A stretch of DNA of 21,967 nucleotides from JALYRV01 sp035512575 (GCA_035512575.1 DATKDT010000151.1:1-21967), one strand, 5' to 3'. Positions 7,174 through 13,937 are shown, counted from the stretch's first letter. Numbers and translations are program-made. Notes: generated by a model not told the origin, from the sequence alone.

Positions 7174-8105
7174 GCCACCTTCTCCGCATTCTCGTCGCCG
7201 CCGGCCTGACGGCGATCATCATCTGGCAGGCCGATCCGCGCGAAGTCGGCCGGCACCTGGCGGACCTCGACTGGCGCTACGCCGGCGCGGCGGTGATGCT
7301 CGTTCTGGTCGATCGCACCCTGATGGCGCTGCGCTGGATTGCGCTGCTGGCGCCGCTGGCGCCAGGCACCAGGCCTTCGATCGGCGCGTTGATGCGCATC
7401 TTCTTCGTCAGCACCTTTCTCGGCACGGTGCTGCCCATGAGCGTGGGGGCCGACGCGGTGCGTGCCTGGGGACTGTCGCGCGCGGGCATCACGACGCATG
7501 AATCGCTGGCCTCGGTGCTGATGGACCGGCTCCTCGGGGTGGTGTCGCTGCTGCTGATGGCGGCGGTGGGACTAATGGTCGTGCCGGCGCTGGCCGGCAA
7601 TTCATGGGTGCTGCTCGCCATGGCGGCGACGCTGGGGGCCTGCGCGCTTGGACTCGCCGCGGTCTTCAGCGCGGGCCTGGCGGTGGCGGGACACCGATGG
7701 CTCGAGCGGCTGCCGGAAGGCCGCGTGCGCCGCGGGGCTGTGCGGATGATCGACGCGCTGCAGGCCTACCGCCGGCATCGCGGCGTGGCGGCCGGCGTGC
7801 TCGCGGCCTCCGTCGCGGTGCAGGTGCTGCGAATCCTGCAGGCGTGGCTGCTCGGCCTGTCGCTCGGCATCACGGCGGGAGCCGCCGCGTATTTCGCGTT
7901 CGTGCCGCTGATCCTGTTGATCATGATGCTGCCCATCACGATCATGGGCCTCGGCACGAGCCAGTTGGCGTTCGCGTTCTTTTTCGCGCAGGCAGGCGTC
8001 GACTGGGCACCCGCCGTGGCGCTGTCGGTGCTGTTCATCGCGCTCGGGGTCGTCGGCAACCTGCCCGGGGCGCTGCTCTACGCGTTCCGGCAAAGGCCGG
8101 TTTGA
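7170..8105 (+). CDS. Flippase-like membrane protein (LPG synthase TM / AglD family), probable CTG start
   Basis: About 311 residues, with seven to eight hydrophobic segments and the family pattern of a first TM, then ALRWIALL, then a Ser/Gly-rich FFVSTFLGTVLPMSVGADAVR motif (here split between residues ~73 and 95). This UPF0104/LPG-synthase-TM family accompanies polyprenyl-linked glycosyltransferases. The frame has no ATG/GTG/TTG between GTG 7038 and GTG 7293: the first would add 44 Arg-rich residues overlapping the radical SAM gene, the second would delete TM1. CTG at 7170, overlapping the upstream TGA as CTGA, gives exactly the expected N-terminus, so I place the start there. Translational coupling is likely since no Shine-Dalgarno is visible. 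The family call is firm; the start is inference. Confidence 0.75.
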   Translation: MSHLLRILVAAGLTAIIIWQADPREVGRHLADLDWRYAGAAVMLVLVDRTLMALRWIALLAPLAPGTRPSIGALMRIFFVSTFLGTVLPMSVGADAVRAWGLSRAGITTHESLASVLMDRLLGVVSLLLMAAVGLMVVPALAGNSWVLLAMAATLGACALGLAAVFSAGLAVAGHRWLERLPEGRVRRGAVRMIDALQAYRRHRGVAAGVLAASVAVQVLRILQAWLLGLSLGITAGAAAYFAFVPLILLIMMLPITIMGLGTSQLAFAFFFAQAGVDWAPAVALSVLFIALGVVGNLPGALLYAFRQRPV

Positions 8106-8201
8106 CAGGACCGCTGCTGTTTCTTCGTAGGCGATGATGGGGACGGATGCTGGAGCGGAGCGGGAGCGCCGATGCGCGCGCGTGTCGCGGCTGGCGGAGA
8201 G

Positions 8202-8219
8202 AGCCGGCTGGGGCCGGCT
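8202..8219. other. Short hairpin in the 184-nt gap after the flippase-like gene
   Basis: AGCCGGC (8202-8208) pairs with GCCGGCT (8213-8219) around a TGGG loop. It is the only structure I see in 8106-8289. There is no T-run, so a terminator role for either convergent gene is only possible. Frames in this stretch look like GC-driven noise. Confidence 0.25.
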
Positions 8220-8289
8220 TCAGGCGCCGTTCTTGATCGGGCAGACGCTGGCGGCCGCCCGGCGACGATCACGGGGAGCTCGCGTCCGG

Positions 8290-8628
8290 TTACCCGGTGG
8301 CGCGTTCCTCGTGCTGCACGCGCGGCGCGTGCTGCAGCACGCGGGCCATGCGCACAGGGACGGTGTCGAGTTTCGCCAGACGCGGCTCGACTCTCACCGA
8401 TGCCGACTGCGGCGTCAGCCCCATCGGCGGGCTCATCTCCCACCCACCCGAGCGCTTGCCGCAGTGGTGGCACGCGAGACAGACGCGGCCCGGCGCGACC
8501 TTTACCTGGAAGTCGTGCATCCGGAACACCGCGCAGCGGACGCGATAGAAAAGATCGGCCACCGCCGGACGCGACAACGCTGTCGACCCCGGGGCGCCGT
8601 CTCCGAAGACTGGCTCTCTGACACTCAT
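8290..8628 (-). CDS. Small protein of unknown function with CxxCxxC motif
   Basis: 112 residues from ATG 8628 to TAA at 8290. Codon third positions are strongly G/C as in neighbouring real genes, and a terminator (8730-8775) followed by an extended -10 (8680-8688) lies upstream, which supports a separate transcription unit. The centre has VCLACHHCGK, a CX2CX2C cluster that might bind a metal, with one further Cys at about residue 32. There is no signal peptide or TM segment. I do not recognise the family. A competing plus-strand frame (8134-8739) is Arg/Ala-rich and lacks any recognisable domain. Moderate to low certainty that this is expressed. Confidence 0.45.
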   Translation of the reverse strand: MSVREPVFGDGAPGSTALSRPAVADLFYRVRCAVFRMHDFQVKVAPGRVCLACHHCGKRSGGWEMSPPMGLTPQSASVRVEPRLAKLDTVPVRMARVLQHAPRVQHEERATG

Positions 8629-8679
8629 AGGCCTGCCCAAGCTGGGAACCGTGCAGGTGATTACTGGGAGAACGAAGGT

Positions 8680-8688
8680 TTTATACCA
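8680..8688 (-). promoter_or_regulatory. Extended -10 promoter candidate for the small CxxCxxC protein
   Basis: The minus strand reads TGGTATAAA, i.e. TGn plus TATAAA, about 50 nt before the ATG at 8628 and downstream of the terminator of the preceding operon. No -35 is visible. Confidence 0.4.
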
Positions 8689-8729
8689 CGCATACTCCCG
8701 GTATTCGCGCGAGTTTGGGGGGCGGCCCG

Positions 8730-8775
8730 AAAAAAATAAGTGCAAAGTCGTGAACGGCTGAGCTCGGGCTTTCAC
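8730..8775 (-). terminator. Probable intrinsic terminator of the DedA-GT2-GH operon
   Basis: On the minus strand GTGAAAG (8775-8769, containing the TGA stop of the hydrolase) can pair with CTTTGCAC (8747-8740) with a one-base bulge. A TTATTTTTTT run (8739-8730) follows directly, which is striking in such GC-rich DNA. Confidence 0.5.
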
Positions 8776-9860
8776 TGTCCGGAAGCGGAGGGCGCCGATC
8801 TGCCCAGCGCGCTGGCCGGTCCCATGAAGACCGTGGTCAGCTCCGCCGGCAGCGGTGCGCCCGCGACGGCAAGCACCCACGTCACCTCGCCGAGGCGGGT
8901 CTCGTACAGCCCGCCTTTCGTGGCCTCGCGCACCGAGAAGGTCCCGGCCTCGATGCCGGCCGGCAGCAGCGTCCACGCCTCGCTCCAGGCCTTGAAACAC
9001 TCGGCCTCGATTCCCTCGGGAATCCGCGCCTGCAGCCCGCCCTCGTAGTGGAACGTGGCGTACATGCCGGTCATCCGCGTCAGGAGCGCGGCGGCGCGGA
9101 AACGCTCCGGGGAATTGTCTCGCGCGCCGGGACGGAGCTCGGCCGCGGCGCCCACGGGCTCATCACTCACCACCGGCCGGCCGTACTTCGTCACAAGCGC
9201 GCGCCCCTCGGCAAGCGCGGTCACGTGCTCCCAGGGCGTGCCCCGGGGCGTGTGGACGGTGACGTAGTCCCCTCCCCCGCTGTTGTCCAGGGCACCCGCT
9301 CCGAGCGCCACCACCACTTCGTTCGGAACGGCCGTCGCCAGCCGCGCGAGGGTGTCGCGATCGTGAAGCGCCGGAACCTGCGTCTCGTGGAATGGTTCGT
9401 TGGCGATTTCGACGAACGCGTTCGGATGCGCGGCCGCGATGTTCCCGATGGCGGCCACGTGCGCGTCGAGGTCCACCACGTGCTCCTCCGTATCGGCCAG
9501 CGCGACCACTTCGACGTGCACCCCGCGCTCGGCGGCCAATTCCAGCAGCCGCGGCAGCGCACGCAAGCCGTCGGCCGGGGTCAACCGGAACAGATGATGC
9601 GCCATCGTCAGCACGCGGACGACCGTCACGCCGTTCGCGGCCGCCCAGTCGAGGTACGCCGCGGCCTCGGCCTCGTTCCCCGAAGCAACCAACTCCACGA
9701 GCATGAACGCCGTGATGCCGCGCCATTCGAACGCCGTGCCGTCGGGGCGCACGAAGCGCGTGCCCTCGACGGCCACGCGCTGGCCGTCGCGCGTCGCGGC
9801 GGATGCCGCCACGGCGCCCGCGGCCAGCCCGGCGGTAAGAATGAGGATGCTGAGCTTCAC
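8772..9860 (-). CDS. Secreted GH-A clan-like (GH5/cellulase-fold) glycoside hydrolase
   Basis: 362 residues, GTG start at 9860. A signal peptide (MKLSILILTAGLAAGAVAA, cleavage about ASA-AT) leads to a TIM-barrel-like sequence: FEWRGITAFML near residue 45, then VEIANEPFH with N154-E155, the Asn-Glu pair that ends strand 4 in clan GH-A and supplies the acid/base. H203 in TVHTPRG and E234 in VVSDEP are candidates for the later conserved His and the nucleophile Glu. The catalytic pattern is suggestive but divergent, so an inactive or differently tuned enzyme is possible. It lies 26 nt after a polyprenyl-phosphate glycosyltransferase gene and probably trims or edits the glycan in the periplasm. 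The polysaccharide is unknown. Confidence 0.7.
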   Translation of the reverse strand: MKLSILILTAGLAAGAVAASAATRDGQRVAVEGTRFVRPDGTAFEWRGITAFMLVELVASGNEAEAAAYLDWAAANGVTVVRVLTMAHHLFRLTPADGLRALPRLLELAAERGVHVEVVALADTEEHVVDLDAHVAAIGNIAAAHPNAFVEIANEPFHETQVPALHDRDTLARLATAVPNEVVVALGAGALDNSGGGDYVTVHTPRGTPWEHVTALAEGRALVTKYGRPVVSDEPVGAAAELRPGARDNSPERFRAAALLTRMTGMYATFHYEGGLQARIPEGIEAECFKAWSEAWTLLPAGIEAGTFSVREATKGGLYETRLGEVTWVLAVAGAPLPAELTTVFMGPASALGRSAPSASGQ

Positions 9861-9886
9861 GAGCCCTGCTCAAGCAAGGCGGGGGC

Positions 9887-10873
9887 CTACTGGCGGGCTA
9901 CCTCGCGGAGGGCGCCTTCCGACGGCTCGAGCACCTGCCGGATCACGTAGGTGGGCTTGTTCTGTGACTCGTGGTACGTGCGCGACTGCAGCTCGGCCAG
10001 CAGTCCGAGCGTGAGCAGTTGGAAGCCGGCCATGATCAGCAGGATGCCCAGCAGCAGCAGCCACGTGCGATCGCCGTCCCACGCCGTGAAGTACTTCTCG
10101 TACGCCACCCACCCGCAGATGACCGTGCCGACGGCGCCCATCAGGACCCCGTAGAGGCCGAACACCTGCAGCGGCCGCGTGGAATAACTCAACAGAAACT
10201 TCACGGTCACGAGGTCGAGAATCACGCGGATCGTGCGCGAGATGCCGTACTTCGTCCGGCCGTACCGCCGCGCGCGGTGATTGACGACCTGTTCCGACAC
10301 ACGCACGCCCATCTCACTCGCCAGCGCCGGCAGAAAGCGGTGCATCTCGCCGTACAGGCGCAGCGGCTTCACGACCTCGGCGCGGAAGACTTTCAGCGAG
10401 CACCCGTAGTCGTGCAGCTGGACGCCGGTCGCCCACGAAATCAGCTTGTTGGCCACGATCGACGGCAGGCGCCGGTTGATGAACGTGTCCTTCCGATCCT
10501 TGCGCCACCCGCAGACGATGTCGTCGCCGCGCTCGAGCCGCTCCACCATCGACGGGACGTCGGCCGGATCGTTCTGCAGATCGCCGTCGGCCGTCACGAT
10601 GTAGCGCCCGCGCGCGTGCGCGAATCCGGCGGCGAACGCCGCGGTCTGACCGAAGTTGCGGCGGAACTGAATCACGCGCAGCCGCGGATCCTCCGCCTGC
10701 AGCTCTCTGAGAATCTCGAACGACCCGTCCGTGCTCCCATCGTCAATCAGCAGCATCTCGTAGGAGCGGCCCGCGCGCGTCAGCACCTCGGTGAACTCGC
10801 TGCACAGCTCGCGCAGGTTCGGCGCTTCGTTGTGAATCGGGATGACGATGGAGAGGTCCGGCAGCAGGGCCAC
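9887..10873 (-). CDS. Family 2 glycosyltransferase with C-terminal membrane anchor (GtrB/ArnC-like)
   Basis: 328 residues, GTG start at 10873, 6 nt after the DedA stop. GT-A motifs: LSIVIPIHNEA at the N-terminus, LLIDDGSTDGS, then TADGDLQNDP with the Asp-x-Asp that binds metal and nucleotide-sugar. Two hydrophobic segments near residues 230-255 and 268-292 form the C-terminal anchor typical of GtrB, ArnC and DPM-type enzymes that make undecaprenyl- or polyprenyl-phosphate sugars. The YGRTKYG motif before the first TM segment is a common feature of this group. It would supply lipid-linked sugar for a GT-C enzyme such as those at 2393 and 11515. A TAGAAT before the start overlaps the DedA stop and is not trusted as a promoter. 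Confidence 0.9.
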   Translation of the reverse strand: MALLPDLSIVIPIHNEAPNLRELCSEFTEVLTRAGRSYEMLLIDDGSTDGSFEILRELQAEDPRLRVIQFRRNFGQTAAFAAGFAHARGRYIVTADGDLQNDPADVPSMVERLERGDDIVCGWRKDRKDTFINRRLPSIVANKLISWATGVQLHDYGCSLKVFRAEVVKPLRLYGEMHRFLPALASEMGVRVSEQVVNHRARRYGRTKYGISRTIRVILDLVTVKFLLSYSTRPLQVFGLYGVLMGAVGTVICGWVAYEKYFTAWDGDRTWLLLLGILLIMAGFQLLTLGLLAELQSRTYHESQNKPTYVIRQVLEPSEGALREVARQ

Positions 10874-10879
10874 GCGGGG

Positions 10880-11488
10880 CTATTCTAACGTCTTCCGGCC
10901 CGATTCCCGCCTGCGACGGAGGACGCGGTGCGTCCAGTAGCCGCCGAGGCCAAGGGCGACCGCGATGGTGAGGGCGATGGACACGGTGCGGGCGTTCTCC
11001 TGCAGGTACGTGAGCGCGGCCTGGCCGTACATGACGGCGAGCAGCGCCTCGCCGCCGTAGCGGACGCCGCGGCCGAACGTGACGGCGGCGATGAACCGCG
11101 CGCGCGGCATGCCGGCGACGCCGGCCATCAGCACGAAGGGCTTGAACGGCACCGGCGGCGGCATCAGCGAGGGGACGATGAGCGCCAGCGTGCCGTAGCG
11201 GGCGAACAGCGCCATCGCGCGGGTCATGTGATGTTCCTTGAGCCGCTTCCTGAGGAACGCGTCGCCGCCGCGGCGCGCGAGCTCGTACAGCACCAGGCAG
11301 CCCGCCACGGAGCCGGCGGTGGCGAGCCCGCCGTAGAACAGCCAGCGCGCGGGATCCTCGATCACCATGAACACGACCAGGATGTCGACGACTTCCGGCA
11401 GCGCGATGAACGAGGAGTCGAGGAAGGCCAGGAGGAACAGGCCGGGCGCGCCGAGCCCGAGCGCGAACGCTTCGAGCTTTCTCAGCAC
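10880..11488 (-). CDS. DedA/VTT-domain integral membrane protein
   Basis: 202 residues, GTG start at 11488. It shows the DedA order: N-terminal FLLAFLDSSFIALPEVVDILVV, a glycine-rich TM with GSVAGCLVLYELARRGG, then the re-entrant region VPSLMPPPVPFKPFVLMAGVAGM with its conserved Pro-rich and Arg-containing segment (FGRGVRYG), and a C-terminal TM. Some DedA/VTT proteins are proposed to flip polyprenyl phosphate or phospholipids back across the membrane, which would fit a glycan operon that uses such carriers. It is first in an operon with GT2 and GH genes. The start lies only 26 bp from the divergent GT-C gene. Family call firm; the lipid-recycling role is inference. Confidence 0.85.
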   Translation of the reverse strand: MLRKLEAFALGLGAPGLFLLAFLDSSFIALPEVVDILVVFMVIEDPARWLFYGGLATAGSVAGCLVLYELARRGGDAFLRKRLKEHHMTRAMALFARYGTLALIVPSLMPPPVPFKPFVLMAGVAGMPRARFIAAVTFGRGVRYGGEALLAVMYGQAALTYLQENARTVSIALTIAVALGLGGYWTHRVLRRRRESGRKTLE

Positions 11489-11499
11489 GCCGCGGCAGC

Positions 11500-11505
11500 T
11501 ACAAT
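11500..11505 (+). promoter_or_regulatory. -10 candidate for the GT-C gene, near-leaderless
   Basis: TACAAT at 11500-11505 ends 9 nt before the GTG at 11515, giving a leader of about 3 nt. A -35 would have to lie inside the start of the divergent DedA gene; none is convincing. Confidence 0.4.
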
Positions 11506-11514
11506 GAGCACCCA

Positions 11515-13116
11515 GTGATTCACAGTCGGATCAATTTACCATTTACAATCCCCCGCTGGCCGGCCGCCGTGGGCGTTGCCGCGGCGCTGGTGGCACTGGC
11601 GGCCGCGATCATCTACGCCCGCCACGACCTCGGCATCAGCCATTACGACGCGCGCGCGCATCTGGTCGTCGCGCGTCGCGTCATCGACAGTCTCACGCCG
11701 GGCTGGCATCAGATAGGCGCGGTCTGGCTGCCGCTGCCGCACGTGTTGAACCTGCTGCCGGTGCAGTGGGACTGGGCCTACCGCACGGGCGCGTCGGCCA
11801 CGCTGATGTCGGTGGTCTGCATGGGCGTGTCGGCGTTCGCCGGCGCGCGGCTGCTCGAACGCGCGACCGGATCGCGCCTGGCCGGCGCCGCGTGCGCCGC
11901 GCTGCTGGTGACCAACGTCAACGTGCTCTATCTGCACGCGACGCCGATGACCGAGCCGCTGCTGCTGGCGCTGGCCTTTCTCGCCGTCGAGCGCCTCGAC
12001 GCCTGGCTGCGCGATCCCGAGATGTCGAGCGTTTCGCCAGGCCTCGCGCTGTTCCTGCTCTGTCTCACAAGATACGAAGGCTGGGCGCTGACCGCCGCCG
12101 CGATGGGGATCGCGGGGCTCCTGTCGCTGGCGCGGTGTCCGGTGTTCCTTCGCGAAGGAGTAAAAGGATCGCAGGCGCGACCGCTCTTTGGCGCGCCCGC
12201 ACCCCGACTGAGCGAAGGAATACCGGACCAAGCGCCAGCGACCAGCGCCCCGATCCGGTTCTATCTGAACCGCTGGCTGCTCCTCGCGCTCTGGCCGGCG
12301 GCGGCGGTCGTCGGGTTTCTGTGTTTGAGCAAGGCGACGGTGGGCGCCTGGTTCGTCTCGGACGGCTTCTACGTGGCCGACAACCCCGCGCGCGGCGACG
12401 TCGGGCTCGTGCTCGAGCAGATTCGCGGCGGCGTCGAGCGGCTCTCGTCGCCGGCGTACGCGGCGTTCGGCGCCCTCGGGCTGGTGCTCGTGGCCGTGCG
12501 CGGCGCGGCGTCGCGCCATCACCGCGCGGTGCTCGTGGTGCTGTCGCTGGCCGCGATGGCGGCGCTGCCGCTGGTCGCCTTCCACGCCGGCCATCCGTTC
12601 CGCATCCGCTACATGACGCCGCTGGTGGCCGCCTCGGCGCTCTTCACCGGCTTTGCCATCGGCCTCACGCCGCCGGTCGGCCGGGTCCTGATGCTCGCGG
12701 CCGCGGCGCTGTTGATCGTGCCGGACCTGAAACCGTTCGATCACACCGCGCCGATGGTCGTCGAGGCGCGGCGCGAAGAGCGTCATCAGGTCAACCGCCG
12801 CGCGGTGACCGCGGCGCTGCGGCAGGCCTGGGACGGCACGCCGATCCTCATGAGCATGGGGTCGTTCGCCCACTACATGCACGATCTCGGACGCGAGGGC
12901 TTCGACATCGCCGACTTCCTGCACGAGGGCAACGGCGAGATCTGGAACGCGGCGGTGGCCGATCCCGCGTCGCACGTGAGGTTTCTGATCGTGGAGGAAC
13001 GCGCCGAAGGCGGCGACATGTTCGCGCACCTGCTGAAGGAGCGGCCGGAGGTTGCGGCGCGGTTTCAGCGGCTTGCAGCGGGGGGGAACGCAGCGCTATA
13101 TAGGCGAATTTGGTGA
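11515..13116 (+). CDS. GT-C superfamily (GT39-like) membrane glycosyltransferase with in-frame repeat insertion
   Basis: 533 residues, GTG start at 11515. After one TM segment (residues ~17-34) the first loop has HYDARAHL with D45, then WHQIGAVWLPLPHVLNLLP, typical of GT-C glycosyltransferases. About ten more TM segments follow, then a soluble C-terminal stretch. The N-terminal residues 7-12 are coded by a heptamer repeat (11534-11547), so the native start might lie further in. Residues ~209-246 (REGVKGSQARPLFG and following) are low-complexity, non-hydrophobic and coded by a palindrome/repeat element at 12147-12250, apparently inserted in a cytoplasmic or periplasmic loop without frameshift. 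The stop TGA (13114-13116) falls in another repeat. It likely transfers sugar from a polyprenyl phosphate carrier; acceptor unknown. Confidence 0.75.
   Translation: MIHSRINLPFTIPRWPAAVGVAAALVALAAAIIYARHDLGISHYDARAHLVVARRVIDSLTPGWHQIGAVWLPLPHVLNLLPVQWDWAYRTGASATLMSVVCMGVSAFAGARLLERATGSRLAGAACAALLVTNVNVLYLHATPMTEPLLLALAFLAVERLDAWLRDPEMSSVSPGLALFLLCLTRYEGWALTAAAMGIAGLLSLARCPVFLREGVKGSQARPLFGAPAPRLSEGIPDQAPATSAPIRFYLNRWLLLALWPAAAVVGFLCLSKATVGAWFVSDGFYVADNPARGDVGLVLEQIRGGVERLSSPAYAAFGALGLVLVAVRGAASRHHRAVLVVLSLAAMAALPLVAFHAGHPFRIRYMTPLVAASALFTGFAIGLTPPVGRVLMLAAAALLIVPDLKPFDHTAPMVVEARREERHQVNRRAVTAALRQAWDGTPILMSMGSFAHYMHDLGREGFDIADFLHEGNGEIWNAAVADPASHVRFLIVEERAEGGDMFAHLLKERPEVAARFQRLAAGGNAALYRRIW
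11534..11547 (+). repeat. Two heptamer units ATTTACC-ATTTACA at the N-terminal coding end of the GT-C gene
   Basis: The same unit occurs three times at 17782-17802. Here it codes for residues 7-11 of the GT-C protein, an atypical AT-rich island in GC-rich DNA. Confidence 0.5.
12147..12250 (+). repeat. In-frame palindrome/heptamer element inside the GT-C gene
   Basis: Starts with a perfect 12-bp palindrome CCTTCGCGAAGG (12147-12158), contains GAGCGAAGGA at 12210-12219, and ends with degenerate heptamers AGCGCC-AGCGACC-AGCGCCC (12231-12250). The translated segment lacks the hydrophobic pattern of the flanking protein. GAGCGAAGGA also occurs in the palindrome at 13901-13937. Confidence 0.5.
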
Positions 13117-13168
13117 TCTGGCAGTTCAATCACCAGATCACCAGATCACCAGATCACGAAATCACCAA
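13110..13168 (+). repeat. Tandem octamer array (ATCACCAG) with inverted copy at a convergent gene junction
   Basis: Units at 13129-13136, 13137-13144, 13145-13152 are ATCACCAG, then ATCACGAA and ATCACCAA up to 13168. TGGTGATCTGG at 13111-13121 is the inverted copy and can pair with 13133-13143. The inverted copy contains the TGA stop of the GT-C gene, and the array fills the gap to the next gene end at 13178. Confidence 0.85.
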
Positions 13169-13177
13169 ATCCACGGC

Positions 13178-13885
13178 TCAGAACCGTATCTGAAAGCTGG
13201 TGAGGAACGTCATGCCGCCGAGATCGATTTCGTCGGCGAGCAGGCCCGTGCCGCTCGTGTCGCCCTTGCCGCCCTGCCAGCGCAGCTCACCGTTGAAGGC
13301 GAAGACGTCGCCGCCGAACGGCACGCGCACGCCGCCGAACACGATGGGCGCCACGGTGCTGCCGCTCGCCACGTACGCGTCGCGGAAGACGGCGTTGTTG
13401 TCGAAGAAGTCGACGAACTCGCCGACCTCCGAGTACTTCCAGTTGAGCAGCGCGGCGCCCGCGCCGACGTACGGCTGGAAATCGCCCGGGCGGCCGAACG
13501 GCAGGAACTTCACGGTGGCCGTCACCGGAATGATGCGCAGCTTCAGGTCCTGCTCGATCTCGGTGCCGTCCGAGTCGACGAAGCCGGCGTACACGCTCGG
13601 CACGGTCCGCTTATAGAAGCCGACGCCGGCGCCGAACTCGATGCGGTCGCCGAAGGCAATCAGCCACTCGCCGTTGACCAACGGGCCGTTGAAATCCTTG
13701 ATCTCGAACGCCAGCGACTGCAGGTCTTCCACCAGCACGTCCCGGTCGCGCGACTCTTCCGCGCGCACCATGAACCAGCCCACACCCAGGTTGACCGAGT
13801 GGGTGACCTGCGCCTCGGCCGCGGCCACGCCCGACGCCGCCATCGCCACTGCCAGCAGGCCCGTAAAGAACGTTTTCCTCACCAT
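13178..13885 (-). CDS. Outer-membrane beta-barrel protein (second)
   Basis: 235 residues, ATG 13885 with AAGGAG at 13894-13899, a good Shine-Dalgarno at 8-nt spacing. The signal peptide MVRKTFFTGLLAVAMAASGVAAAEA ends at about EAQ. Mature strands alternate hydrophobic and polar residues (VNLGVGWFMV, IEFGAGVGFY, FQPYVGAGAALLNW) and the protein ends SFQIRF with the C-terminal Phe of BAM substrates. This resembles small OmpW/OmpA-barrel-like proteins. No function can be assigned. It is not a close copy of the barrel at 5121. Downstream of the inositol monophosphatase gene on the same strand, but separated by 138 nt with its own Shine-Dalgarno, so probably its own unit. Confidence 0.8.
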   Translation of the reverse strand: MVRKTFFTGLLAVAMAASGVAAAEAQVTHSVNLGVGWFMVRAEESRDRDVLVEDLQSLAFEIKDFNGPLVNGEWLIAFGDRIEFGAGVGFYKRTVPSVYAGFVDSDGTEIEQDLKLRIIPVTATVKFLPFGRPGDFQPYVGAGAALLNWKYSEVGEFVDFFDNNAVFRDAYVASGSTVAPIVFGGVRVPFGGDVFAFNGELRWQGGKGDTSGTGLLADEIDLGGMTFLTSFQIRF

Positions 13886-13900
13886 GTCTCAGGCTCCTTG

Positions 13901-13937
13901 TCCTCCGAAGCTCGCTCGCAGCGCGAGCGAAGGAGGA
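13901..13937. repeat. Interrupted palindrome upstream of the second barrel gene
   Basis: TCCTCC (13901-13906) and GCTCGC (13910-13915) pair with GCGAGC (13923-13928) and GGAGGA (13932-13937); a symmetrical 3-nt GAA/GAA internal loop separates the two helices. It lies in the 138-nt gap before the barrel gene, 15 nt from its ATG, so it could act in the 5' leader. It shares GAGCGAAGGA with the element inside the GT-C gene. Confidence 0.6.

Noticed and set aside
8134..8739. Plus-strand 201-codon frame in the gap after the flippase-like gene
   Set aside because: Arg/Ala-rich, no domain, no Shine-Dalgarno, crosses the minus-strand promoter and terminator; the minus-strand frame 8290-8628 has better coding signs.
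10882..10887. TAGAAT on the minus strand just before the GT2 start at 10873
   Set aside because: It contains the TAG stop of the DedA gene and lies inside a tight operon, so it may be coincidental; not called as a promoter.
13110..13168. Possible CRISPR remnant
   Set aside because: Units are 8 bp and directly adjacent without spacers; no cas genes in the window.
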